Assembly: GCA_022736595.1 (NCBI GenBank)
Contig: DZDC01000031.1
Coordinates: forward strand, 1 to 22,607
DNA: 22,607 bases
Source of the DNA: Draconibacterium orientale
GTDB lineage: Bacteria > Bacteroidota > Bacteroidia > Bacteroidales > UBA1556
Direction: 5' to 3'
The notes beneath the pieces are model-generated. The model saw only the letters and a list, made by a program, of their open reading frames with translations. It was not told the origin of the DNA and ran no database searches. This document shows, in pieces, positions 1 through 7,294 of the stretch (position 1 is its first letter; each line of letters starts with the position of its first letter). The position numbers and the translations under genes are program-made.

Positions 1-40
1 GAAATATTTCAAAATCTTAATTTCCATTGACTTAAAAAAC

Positions 41-48
41 TACTTTTG
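41..48 (+). promoter_or_regulatory. Bacteroidota -7 box upstream of first slyD
   Basis: The sequence TACTTTTG matches the Bacteroidota -7 consensus TAnnTTTG exactly and lies 20 bases before the ATG at 69. A TTG at 27-29 is too close (11-base spacer) to be a normal -33 element, so only the -7 half is convincing. Confidence 0.5.
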
Positions 49-68
49 CAGCCTTAAATCGAATAGCA

Positions 69-575
69 ATGAATGTAGCAAATGAAACCGTTGTAAGTGT
101 TCACTACCGCTTAACAAAAGATAGTGAAAAGGGAGAATTGGTAGAAGAAACTTTTGACCAACAACCTTTAGTTTATATCCATGGTATTGGTAGTATGATT
201 CCTAAATTTGAGACTTTTCTTGAAGGTAAAAAGCAAGGTGACCAATTAAGTTTTGGCATTAACGCTGACGAAGCTTATGGTTTAAAAGACGAAGAAGCTA
301 TTATTGATTTACCCATTGACCTCTTTAAAGTGGATGGAATTATCGATATGGAAATGCTCAAAGTGGGCAGCATTCTCCCCATGCAAGACGGTGATGGAAA
401 TGCTATGGATGGAATTGTTGTACAAGTTGAGCCAGAAAGCGTCACCATGGACTTTAATCATCCTTTGGCGGGTACCAATTTGTTCTTTGAAGTGGAAATA
501 TTGGATGTCAGAAAGGCGTCAAACGAAGAACTCGAACATGGCCATGTTCACGGTGAAGGCGGTCATCAGCATTAA
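69..575 (+). CDS. slyD: FKBP-type peptidyl-prolyl isomerase, SlyD-like (short His tail)
   Basis: This 168-residue protein is a SlyD-type FKBP, a cytoplasmic peptidyl-prolyl cis-trans isomerase and chaperone. What is seen: an N-terminal FKBP strand region, a YIHGIGSMIPKFE segment, an insert-in-flap region at about residues 70-125 with MQDGDGNAMDG, and the family signature MDFNHPLAGTNLFFEVEILD near residues 127-146. The protein ends in a short His-rich tail (HGHVHGEGGHQH) that could bind a metal ion weakly; E. coli SlyD has a far longer metal-binding tail. The ATG at 69 follows a -7 box at 41-48. A close paralog with a much longer metal tail lies at 2867-3484, so this copy may supply the isomerase/chaperone role with little metal storage (inference). 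No signal peptide is visible. Confidence 0.92.
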   Translation: MNVANETVVSVHYRLTKDSEKGELVEETFDQQPLVYIHGIGSMIPKFETFLEGKKQGDQLSFGINADEAYGLKDEEAIIDLPIDLFKVDGIIDMEMLKVGSILPMQDGDGNAMDGIVVQVEPESVTMDFNHPLAGTNLFFEVEILDVRKASNEELEHGHVHGEGGHQH

Positions 576-619
576 TAATTTATTGAGATTAAGTATTTAA
601 AGCATTGAAAAGGGCATCG

Positions 620-1516
620 ATGATTGCTAGTTTTTTAGTTCAATCCCCTTCAGCAACTTATCGAAACAATTCCATGCTAACTATGATTGGCTTGTGGTTG
701 CTTTTGATACTTTCTATTGAGTCTTCGGGTAACAATATATGCAATGACTCAACATGGAAAAGACTCGACAGTGCACTCTATTATGGTGAATTTCAAGCTC
801 CTGTAACTTCTGAATTTGGCGATTATAAAGTTCAGATTTTAAAAATAAATCCCACAGTTTACGATTTTGAGTTTATTTTATCTTCTCAATACGATAGTAT
901 CGAGCAAACGGCTTATGAATGGTGGTATCGGGGTGGATTCATTGGCGTCATCAATGCTGGCATGTATCATGCTGACAAGGCATTAAGTCCTGTGGGACAT
1001 TTGGTAAGTCATAGTAAAACCATACAATCTGGCTATAAAGGTGGATTTAATATGTGGGCAGCTTTTGGATGCAACCATGCCAACATCAATGAATTTGTTC
1101 TTACAAATTATGGAGTGGATGAGTTTATCAATTTAGAAAAAGATTATCATTCCTATTTTCAATCCATACGAATGATTAGTGCCCCTAATACTCCAGTACT
1201 TTGGAAATCAAAACCTGAAAAAAGAATGAGTATGACGGTTTTGGCCATGGACAATTTGGGTAATGTATTATTTATTTTCTCCAGATCACCCATGAGTGCT
1301 AACGAAATGAGTCGGTTTTTAATTTCATTACCCTTGGGAATCACCAAAGCTATGTATTTGGAAGGGGGTCCTGAAGCATCGATGTATGTTGAACAAAACG
1401 ATTTTTGTTTGCAGAAATTTGGAAGCTTCGTTTCAATTTCATTTGCTCATGATCGCAACGACCACTTTTGGACTATACCCAATATGTTAGGTTTTAAAAA
1501 GAAACAACAAAAATAA
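620..1516 (+). CDS. Phosphodiester glycosidase family protein, exported or membrane-anchored
   Basis: The protein of about 298 residues resembles the phosphodiester glycosidase (NAGPA, formerly DUF2233) family. That fold holds the enzyme uncovering mannose-6-phosphate in animals, and its bacterial members mostly have unknown substrates. Visible family features are GGFIGVINAGMYHAD, followed by a segment giving the title or purpose of the sequence (SPVGHLVSHSK), a FNMWAAFGC stretch, and late in the protein MYLEGGPEASMYV, which matches the family's catalytic LDGG-like motif. A hydrophobic segment (MIGLWLLLILSIE) starts about 20 residues in and could be a signal peptide or anchor. The start is uncertain: TTG at 605, ATG at 620 and ATG at 674 are all in frame; I prefer 620 because it is an ATG and keeps an arginine ahead of the hydrophobic stretch. 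It follows slyD by 44 bases and precedes the next gene by 14, so the three are probably co-transcribed. Confidence 0.72.
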   Translation: MIASFLVQSPSATYRNNSMLTMIGLWLLLILSIESSGNNICNDSTWKRLDSALYYGEFQAPVTSEFGDYKVQILKINPTVYDFEFILSSQYDSIEQTAYEWWYRGGFIGVINAGMYHADKALSPVGHLVSHSKTIQSGYKGGFNMWAAFGCNHANINEFVLTNYGVDEFINLEKDYHSYFQSIRMISAPNTPVLWKSKPEKRMSMTVLAMDNLGNVLFIFSRSPMSANEMSRFLISLPLGITKAMYLEGGPEASMYVEQNDFCLQKFGSFVSISFAHDRNDHFWTIPNMLGFKKKQQK

Positions 1517-1530
1517 ATCAGTTTATCTGT

Positions 1531-2778
1531 ATGAATATTAAACAATTAATTAACAACTTCAAGCAAAACAAAGTACTTTTTACCACCTATAATGTGCTTT
1601 TATATGGCTTCGCCATGTATGGTTTTGTATTGGTTTTTACCTTCTTTGGAATAAAACTCCACCTATTTAATGACCCTGGCGGAGTGGATAGAAACGATCG
1701 TTTTTTTGAGCTTAATGAAGTGAAAAGTAAAACCGTGGATAGCAATTATGTTCCAGTAGAAGAGGCCTCTAAGTTTATGCATGAATTGGGAATTGTACAT
1801 AAATTTTATCCAAAAAATGCAGACCTAGTTTATTTGGCATATATGCAGCACCAAAATGTTTTCATTGCACAAAATGCGGTGGAGGCTATAAAAATTAGAT
1901 TAGCCGAAAATAAAGAATTTCAAAATGCCATAAAAAATTCGTCAACCCTTGACAAAATAATCGTTACACCCTCCGAAACCTCAGTATTTGAGTGGATGAA
2001 CGTGGATGAATGGGGCTATTTTAAGGAAGCTTTACTTAAAGACAAAAAACTCATCGATAGTGTTGCTATACTTACTGATGTAGATCACAGGATGATCGTC
2101 GCTGCTGTCGTTGGCGAGCAGATGAGGCTTTTCAATTCAAAACGTGAAACCTTTAAAAACGTTATTCGACCCTTAAAAATCCTTTCAGTAGAATCAAAGT
2201 TTTCGTTGGGAGTAACAGGCATCAAAGAATTTAATGCCATTTTGGTTGAAAAACATCTTAAGGACTCTACCTCAGAGTTTTATTGTGGCAAAAAGTACGA
2301 AAACTTACTCAATTTTAAAACCAATGACCCTACTACAGAGCGTGTTAATCGACTGATCGATTACCGAAATCATTTTTGGAGTTATATGTATGCAGCCATC
2401 ATCATTAAACAGTTTGAGAGCCAATGGAAACGGGCTGGATACGACATTTCAAACCGACCTGAAATATTGATTACCCTTTTTAATGTGGGTATTGCCAATT
2501 CGCATCCCAACCCCAATCCAAAAGTTGGAGGTTCTCGAGTGAATGTGAATGGCATTAATTACACTTTTGGGTCTTTGGGTTATGAGTTTTATTATTCAGG
2601 TGAAATGGTGAGTCATTTTCCTTACAAAAACTCAATGAAAACAAAAAACAGCAATAATATTTCCATAGAATACTCAAAACCTAAAGCTGGACCTGCACCT
2701 GGTAGTCAAAAGCCAGATAGCAATAAGGTAGCTCCTACCCCAACGGATACCGTTCAGCCTGTATCAGCAAGCTTATGA
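1531..2778 (+). CDS. Membrane-anchored protein with a divergent lytic-transglycosylase (SLT-like) pattern
   Basis: I do not recognise this 415-residue protein as a named family with certainty. Seen: one transmembrane segment at about residues 20-45 (YGFAMYGFVLVFTFFGIK), then an extracytoplasmic region. Around residues 185-235 is VDHRMIVAAVVGEQ followed by FSLGVTGIK. That order recalls soluble lytic transglycosylases, where a catalytic Glu sits in an A-x-x-x-x-E-S helix and is followed by S-x-x-G-A-x-G-L-M-Q; here the Glu would be E196. Near residues 290-335 the helix YMYAAIIIKQFESQW and then ITLFNVGIANS match the later helix and the AxYNxG-like position of the fold. The C-terminus is a low-complexity Pro/Lys/Ser tail. 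A peptidoglycan-cleaving or -binding role is inferred from this pattern and from the exported neighbour upstream. It could also be a DUF1402-like protein of unknown function. Confidence 0.5.
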   Translation: MNIKQLINNFKQNKVLFTTYNVLLYGFAMYGFVLVFTFFGIKLHLFNDPGGVDRNDRFFELNEVKSKTVDSNYVPVEEASKFMHELGIVHKFYPKNADLVYLAYMQHQNVFIAQNAVEAIKIRLAENKEFQNAIKNSSTLDKIIVTPSETSVFEWMNVDEWGYFKEALLKDKKLIDSVAILTDVDHRMIVAAVVGEQMRLFNSKRETFKNVIRPLKILSVESKFSLGVTGIKEFNAILVEKHLKDSTSEFYCGKKYENLLNFKTNDPTTERVNRLIDYRNHFWSYMYAAIIIKQFESQWKRAGYDISNRPEILITLFNVGIANSHPNPNPKVGGSRVNVNGINYTFGSLGYEFYYSGEMVSHFPYKNSMKTKNSNNISIEYSKPKAGPAPGSQKPDSNKVAPTPTDTVQPVSASL

Positions 2779-2827
2779 TATTAATCAAATAACGATTACT
2801 TATTTATTAAAGATTCGATTTAAGAGT

Positions 2828-2835
2828 TAATTTTG
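2828..2835 (+). promoter_or_regulatory. Bacteroidota -7 box upstream of second slyD
   Basis: TAATTTTG is an exact TAnnTTTG match 31 bases before the ATG at 2867. No TTG is visible at the expected -33 distance. It suggests the second slyD can be transcribed apart from the genes upstream. Confidence 0.5.
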
Positions 2836-2866
2836 CAACCTATAATTTATAATATTTTTTTAAAAC

Positions 2867-3484
2867 ATGATTTCAGAAAATAAAGTAGTAACTCTCAATT
2901 ATATTCTCCGTGATGGCAATTCACAAGGGATGGTCATTGAAAGCACTTATGAAGGTTCAGCCATGGAGTTTATTTATGGCATCGACCAAATGATTCCACG
3001 CTTTGAGGAACGTATTGCCGGTTTGAGCGATGGCGACCATTTTGCTTTTTCTATTGAAAGCAAAGAAGCCTATGGCGAAACCAATCCTCAAGCTATAGTT
3101 GATTTAGACATCAACCTTTTTCGAGTTCACGACCGAATTGATTACGATGTAATTAAAGTAAACAACTCTGTACCCATGCAAGATACCCACGGAAATCGCC
3201 TTGATGGATTGGTATTAGAAGTTAGCGACACCAATGTTAAAATGGACTTTAACCATCCTTTGGCTGGTAAAGATTTGTTTTTTGAAGGTGAAATTCTTTC
3301 AGTGCGTGAAGCCACAGCCGAAGAAATGTCCCATGGCCACGTTCACGGACAGGGACACCATCACGGTGGCGGAGGCTGCGGATGTAGCACCGAAGGCGGA
3401 CATGGACACGGACATGGACATCACCATCATGAAGAGGAATATGAAGATAGCTGTGGCTGCGGTAGCGGCTGTGGTTGTAACTAA
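2867..3484 (+). CDS. slyD: FKBP-type peptidyl-prolyl isomerase SlyD with long His/Cys metal-binding tail
   Basis: This 205-residue protein is a second SlyD-type prolyl isomerase. It shares with the first copy the MIPRFE segment, the EAYG motif, MQDTHGNRLDGL and the signature MDFNHPLAGKDLFFEGEILS, and both continue into HGHVHG. From about residue 157 it adds a tail of nearly 50 residues made of Gly-His runs, a HHHH stretch, an acidic EEEYED and Cys-Gly pairs (CGCGSGCGC at the end). In E. coli SlyD an analogous His/Cys tail binds nickel and helps hydrogenase maturation; nickel or zinc handling here is inferred. The tail includes a 6-base tandem repeat at 3398-3421. The gene has its own -7 box and ends just before a strong terminator. 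No hydrogenase or urease gene is nearby. Confidence 0.93.
   Translation: MISENKVVTLNYILRDGNSQGMVIESTYEGSAMEFIYGIDQMIPRFEERIAGLSDGDHFAFSIESKEAYGETNPQAIVDLDINLFRVHDRIDYDVIKVNNSVPMQDTHGNRLDGLVLEVSDTNVKMDFNHPLAGKDLFFEGEILSVREATAEEMSHGHVHGQGHHHGGGGCGCSTEGGHGHGHGHHHHEEEYEDSCGCGSGCGCN
3398..3421 (+). repeat. Hexanucleotide tandem repeat coding Gly-His
   Basis: Four in-frame copies of GGACAY (GGACAT or GGACAC) code for Gly-His repeats in the metal-binding tail of the second SlyD. Copy-number change would lengthen or shorten the tail without breaking the frame. Confidence 0.85.
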
Positions 3485-3497
3485 AAACCTTGTAAAT

Positions 3498-3528
3498 AAA
3501 AAAACCGCCTAAATAAGGCGGTTTTTTT
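3498..3528. terminator. Bidirectional Rho-independent terminator
   Basis: CCGCCT (3505-3510), loop AAATA, AGGCGG (3516-3521), followed by seven T on the + strand and preceded by seven A that give a U-run on the - strand. It can end both the + strand slyD and the - strand DUF302-like gene, which converge here. Confidence 0.93.
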
Positions 3529-3573
3529 ATTTCAGAAACCAATTATTCTACCCGATTTGAATGTAGAATTTGC

Positions 3574-4470
3574 TTATTTACAAAGCTGTTCAAAGGTATC
3601 TTCAATACTTCCTGGTGTGGACATAATTTTGGTAAAAGTGGTCATGGTCAAATCGGGAAAAGCCACTGCAATACGAAAACGACCATGCAACATTACCACT
3701 TCTTCTTCATCTATTAAAACCTCGTAAGGCAAAAAGGCAGTATGCTTAGGGCTGCTAATATCGATGGTTGGCAAAAATGAGCTTTCTCCCGTGGCACTAG
3801 TTAGAGCTAATCCGTAAAGTTTCAACTCGCTGTTAGGCAATTCAATGCGATAAATTACCTTAATGCCAGGTAGATTTTTAGCCAGATTTGCCTCCACTTT
3901 ATTTTCAGCTGCTTGATAGGAATCAAATTCGCCCAATTCTACTACGTCATCAAAATCGGGCATGCCCATCATGTATTGATAATCACGTAGAGCCGTTGTG
4001 GATAACCCTTTGGCTGAACCAAATGGAATATTCTTTACCGTACCCGAAAGCTTCATCGCTTGCATGAATTGGCCATCAATTTTTTTGTAAATCGCTTCAT
4101 ACTTAGTGAAGTCATCGCCCAAGTATGCATTGCCCCAATACAAAGGATTGGTGTAAGATACATTAATTTTTCCAGCTTCTTTGGTAATGCCCACACGCAA
4201 TGCCATGGCAAATCCTGCCAGTCCACCTTCTTTGGCTGCAACATTTTTTAAGTCGGCAGATGTAACTACAAATAACCAACGATTAGCATCTTTAGCAGGC
4301 TGATATTCACCTACTACTTCAAATCCTGCAGTTTTAAGGTTTGCTTTAACAGCTGTCTTAGTTTCTTCGAGAGTTTTTGCACTCTCAGCACCTAAAATAT
4401 AAGGTTTTAAGTTTTGAGCTTCAACAGCAAAGGCCATCAATAAACTTATTAAAAAAATCATTGTTTTCAT
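3574..4470 (-). CDS. Exported DUF302-like protein
   Basis: A 298-residue protein with a clear signal peptide (MKTMIFLISLLMAFAVEAQ, cleavage after about residue 19), so it should act in the periplasm or outside the cell. The body contains a segment early on (ETKTAVKANLKTAGFEVVGEY) typical of DUF302 domains, in which the cell compares a short-chain-like input with LPxEVLV-type strands; the later AFLPYEVLIDEEEVVMLHGRF fits the second half of that fold. No catalytic residues are known for this family and I assign no activity. It is the last gene of a three-gene operon after ligA and the acyltransferase, 29 bases behind the latter, and ends 45 bases before the shared terminator. The family call is moderate; export is well supported. 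Confidence 0.6.
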   Translation of the reverse strand: MKTMIFLISLLMAFAVEAQNLKPYILGAESAKTLEETKTAVKANLKTAGFEVVGEYQPAKDANRWLFVVTSADLKNVAAKEGGLAGFAMALRVGITKEAGKINVSYTNPLYWGNAYLGDDFTKYEAIYKKIDGQFMQAMKLSGTVKNIPFGSAKGLSTTALRDYQYMMGMPDFDDVVELGEFDSYQAAENKVEANLAKNLPGIKVIYRIELPNSELKLYGLALTSATGESSFLPTIDISSPKHTAFLPYEVLIDEEEVVMLHGRFRIAVAFPDLTMTTFTKIMSTPGSIEDTFEQLCK

Positions 4471-4499
4471 AAGCTAATTTAATTTTAAGGGGTTGTTAT

Positions 4500-5063
4500 T
4501 TAAGAATTTCGAATTTCATCAGGCAAGTAAAATTTCTCAGGATGTTTTCCTTCCATATTTTTATAGAACTTCATTATTTCAAAAGTATCTTTTTCAAAAT
4601 CATCACTCAAATCGAAGGCTTGAATAATTCCAACAGTCTTGGTTTTAAAATCATCAAACCCAATGAGCACCGGCACATTAGCTGCTTTACCAATTCTATG
4701 GTAGCCTGATTTCCATTCTTTTACTGCAGCACGAGTTCCTTCAGGTGTAATGGTAAGAATAAATCGTTCATTATTTTTAAAATATTCCACTGTATCTTCT
4801 ACAATGGTATTTTTTGAAAAGCGATTGACAGGAATGCCACCCAATTTTTTCAACAAACCCGCGAATGGAAAAATAAAAGCCTCCTTTTTAATCAGGAAAT
4901 GCGCGTTTACTCCCAATGCCCTGTAATAAATAAAAGCAAGAGGAAAATCGATCCAACTGGTATGAGGAGCGGCAATAATTATAGCTTTTGCAGGCATTTT
5001 ACCTTCCAAAGGGTTTACTAACTTCCAACCAAATAATTTTAATATAAATCTTGCAAACTTCAT
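4500..5063 (-). CDS. PlsC-like 1-acyl-sn-glycerol-3-phosphate acyltransferase
   Basis: A 187-residue acyltransferase of the PlsC/lysophospholipid superfamily, which moves an acyl chain onto a lysophospholipid or related acceptor at the inner face of the membrane. The sequence shows the HX4D catalytic motif as HTSWID near residues 34-39, the acceptor-binding GGIPVNR near 75-81, and PEGTR near 107-111. It is shorter than classical PlsC (about 240 residues), and it lacks an obvious N-terminal transmembrane helix; this short form is common in Bacteroidota. The exact acceptor (phospholipid or ornithine-type lipid) cannot be told. It begins one base after the ligA stop codon, so translation is probably coupled to ligA. 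Confidence 0.82.
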   Translation of the reverse strand: MKFARFILKLFGWKLVNPLEGKMPAKAIIIAAPHTSWIDFPLAFIYYRALGVNAHFLIKKEAFIFPFAGLLKKLGGIPVNRFSKNTIVEDTVEYFKNNERFILTITPEGTRAAVKEWKSGYHRIGKAANVPVLIGFDDFKTKTVGIIQAFDLSDDFEKDTFEIMKFYKNMEGKHPEKFYLPDEIRNS

Positions 5064-5064
5064 T

Positions 5065-7062
5065 TTATTCTATCATTTTAAAAAATTCTACATCACTTAT
5101 TATCTTAACTCCTAAGTTTTCTGCTTTTTTTAGTTTAGCAGGCCCCATATTTTCACCAGCAATTAAAAAATCGGTATTAGACGAAACTGCACTTAAATTT
5201 TTTCCACCATAATTGGTTATTTGTTCCTTTAGCACATCGCGATCCATGGAAAACTTTCCGCTTATAACAAAAGTCTGTCCTTTAAGTTTATCAGGATAAT
5301 TTTGCAAATTACGCTGAATTTTTAATTGAATGCCAGAGTTTTTAAGATTTTGTATAACCTGATTGTTATTGGGTTGAGAGAAATAATTCAAAACGCTTTC
5401 GCTGATGCGCTCCCCTATCTCGTCCACCATCTGAAGTTCTAAAGCGGTGGCAGACTGAAGGTGCTCCATATCCTCGAAGTAGGAAGCTAATTTTTTGGCC
5501 ACGGTTTCACCCACATATCTTATTCCTAAAGCAAACAACACTTTTTCAAAAGGAATGCTTTTGGAGTTCTGAATACTCTGAAGTAGATTGCTTACCGATT
5601 TTTGTTGAAACCCTTCTAACGTATAAAGTTCCTTAGCCGTTAAAGTATATAAATCAGAAATATTTCTCACCAGTCCTTTTTCAAACAAAAGATTAACCGT
5701 GGCTTGCCCCATATTGATGTCCATCATTTTGCGTCCCACAAAATGTTCGATACGACCTTTAATTTGAGGAGGACAATTCCATTCGTTGGGACAATAAAAA
5801 GCGGCTTCATCTTCCATGCGCACCAAAGCGGTTCCACAATCGGGACAATGGGTAATAAATTGAATGGGCTTGCTATCTGCCATTCTTTGCTGAAGATCAA
5901 CCTCGATAATTTTTGGAATAATTTCGCCTCCTTTTTCGATTTTGACGAAATCGTTTTCATGCAAATCCAGCGAGGCTATAATATCGGCATTATGCAAACT
6001 GGCTCTTTTAACTGTGGTGCCTGCCAGCAAAATTGGGTCTAGATTTGCTACCGGAGTCACGGCTCCCGTTCTTCCCACTTGATAAGTTATTGATTGCAAC
6101 TGCGTAACCACCTGCTCGGCTTTAAATTTATAGGCAATTGCCCACCGTGGTGTTTTGGCAGTAAAGCCAAGTTGCCGTTGAAGTTCGTAATCGTTTACCT
6201 TGATTACTATTCCATCGATGTCAAAATCTAACTGACTTCTGTGGTGGTTCCAATATTCAATAAATTCAAAAACTCCTTCTAAGGAATCCACCTTTTGTCG
6301 AAAATCGGATACTTGAAATCCCCAGCTTTTTGCTGCTTTTAAATTATCGTAATGATTGGAAAAAGGTAAATTATCGCCATGCAAAGCATAAAGAAAACAC
6401 TCCAATGGCCGTAGTCGAACCTTCTCAGAATCAATCATTTTTATACTTCCTGAAGCCGCATTTCGAGGATTTGCAAAAGCTTGTTCGCCTTGAGCAATCC
6501 GTTCTTGATTAAAGGAATTAAATCCAGAGCGAGTCATTACGATTTCTCCTCTGATTTCAAAATCTTGAGGCAGCATAACCGCCGAAATTTGGTGAGGAAT
6601 GCTACTGATGGTTTTAACGTTTTGGGTAACTTCGTCGCCAAAAGTGCCATCACCTCGAGTGAGTGCTTGCATTAGCAAACCATTTTCATAACGTAGGCCA
6701 ATGGCCAAACCATCAAATTTGAGCTCACAAACGTATTCAAAACCGTCGCCAATTTGTTTTCTTATGCGTTGATCAAACTCGGTAAGCTCCTGTTCGTTGT
6801 AGGTATTTCCTAATGAGAGCATGGGATACCGATGCTTTACCGATTTAAAATTTCGGGTCAAATCACTACCCACTTTTTGAGTTGGGCTATTGCTAGCAAC
6901 GAGATTGGGATAATTTTTTTCTAATTGAGCCAATTCGCTCAATAACTGATCAAATTCAAAATCAGTAATATTGGGTTGCGAAAGCACATAATAATTGTAA
7001 TTATGCTGCTCAATTTCAGCAATTAATTCGTCAATGCGTTGTTTAATCAATTCAAAATCCAT
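5065..7062 (-). CDS. ligA: NAD+-dependent DNA ligase LigA
   Basis: This is a full-length (665 residues) NAD+-dependent DNA ligase, the essential enzyme that seals nicks during replication and repair. Domain Ia with YYVLSQPNITDFEFD binds NAD+. The adenylation motif KFDG has its active lysine at K115. The OB-fold follows, then a zinc finger with CPDC and YCPNEWNC, helix-hairpin-helix repeats (ALGIRYVGETVAKKLA region), and a C-terminal BRCT domain over about the last 75 residues (GQTFVISGKF...). All key motifs are present and no frameshift is seen. It is the first gene of an operon with the acyltransferase and DUF302-like gene. The ATG at 7062 is preceded by a weak promoter-like pair at 7098-7126. 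Confidence 0.98.
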   Translation of the reverse strand: MDFELIKQRIDELIAEIEQHNYNYYVLSQPNITDFEFDQLLSELAQLEKNYPNLVASNSPTQKVGSDLTRNFKSVKHRYPMLSLGNTYNEQELTEFDQRIRKQIGDGFEYVCELKFDGLAIGLRYENGLLMQALTRGDGTFGDEVTQNVKTISSIPHQISAVMLPQDFEIRGEIVMTRSGFNSFNQERIAQGEQAFANPRNAASGSIKMIDSEKVRLRPLECFLYALHGDNLPFSNHYDNLKAAKSWGFQVSDFRQKVDSLEGVFEFIEYWNHHRSQLDFDIDGIVIKVNDYELQRQLGFTAKTPRWAIAYKFKAEQVVTQLQSITYQVGRTGAVTPVANLDPILLAGTTVKRASLHNADIIASLDLHENDFVKIEKGGEIIPKIIEVDLQQRMADSKPIQFITHCPDCGTALVRMEDEAAFYCPNEWNCPPQIKGRIEHFVGRKMMDINMGQATVNLLFEKGLVRNISDLYTLTAKELYTLEGFQQKSVSNLLQSIQNSKSIPFEKVLFALGIRYVGETVAKKLASYFEDMEHLQSATALELQMVDEIGERISESVLNYFSQPNNNQVIQNLKNSGIQLKIQRNLQNYPDKLKGQTFVISGKFSMDRDVLKEQITNYGGKNLSAVSSNTDFLIAGENMGPAKLKKAENLGVKIISDVEFFKMIE

Positions 7063-7097
7063 GTAATTTCAGGCTCTATTAGAAAAGGTAAAAATAT

Positions 7098-7126
7098 CAA
7101 TTTTAGTTTAATTTTATCATCCCAAA
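7098..7126 (-). promoter_or_regulatory. Possible ligA promoter
   Basis: Read on the - strand: TTTG (7126-7123), a 17-base spacer, then TAAAATTG (7105-7098), which matches TAnnTTTG at 7 of 8 positions. It is 36 bases upstream of the ligA ATG. Weak, but it is the best candidate in the gap. Confidence 0.3.
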
Positions 7127-7163
7127 AAATTGATTATTAGCAAACCTTTACTATTACAATTAC

Positions 7164-7196
7164 TTTGAATTGTGCATTGAAATATTTTTATTTTTG
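7164..7196 (+). promoter_or_regulatory. Bacteroidota promoter of DUF349 gene
   Basis: TTTG at 7164-7167, a 21-base spacer, then TATTTTTG at 7189-7196, an exact TAnnTTTG. Both halves fit the Bacteroidota sigma-A consensus. The predicted transcript starts near 7203 and leaves a leader of about 90 bases. Confidence 0.7.
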
Positions 7197-7198
7197 CA

Positions 7199-7247
7199 TT
7201 CCTTGAATTTTGCGTTTTAAATAAAAATAAAGACCAACTTCAAGGAG
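7199..7247 (+). promoter_or_regulatory. Inverted repeat at 5' end of DUF349 mRNA
   Basis: CCTTGAA (7201-7207) pairs perfectly with TTCAAGG (7239-7245), and the flanking T7200-A7246 extends the stem. The stem lies at the predicted transcription start and encloses 31 bases. It could shield the 5' end of the mRNA or be an operator; function not known. Confidence 0.35.
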
Positions 7248-7294
7248 CATTTTATTATAAACCATTTTATTTATTAAAATTAATCTAAGGATTG

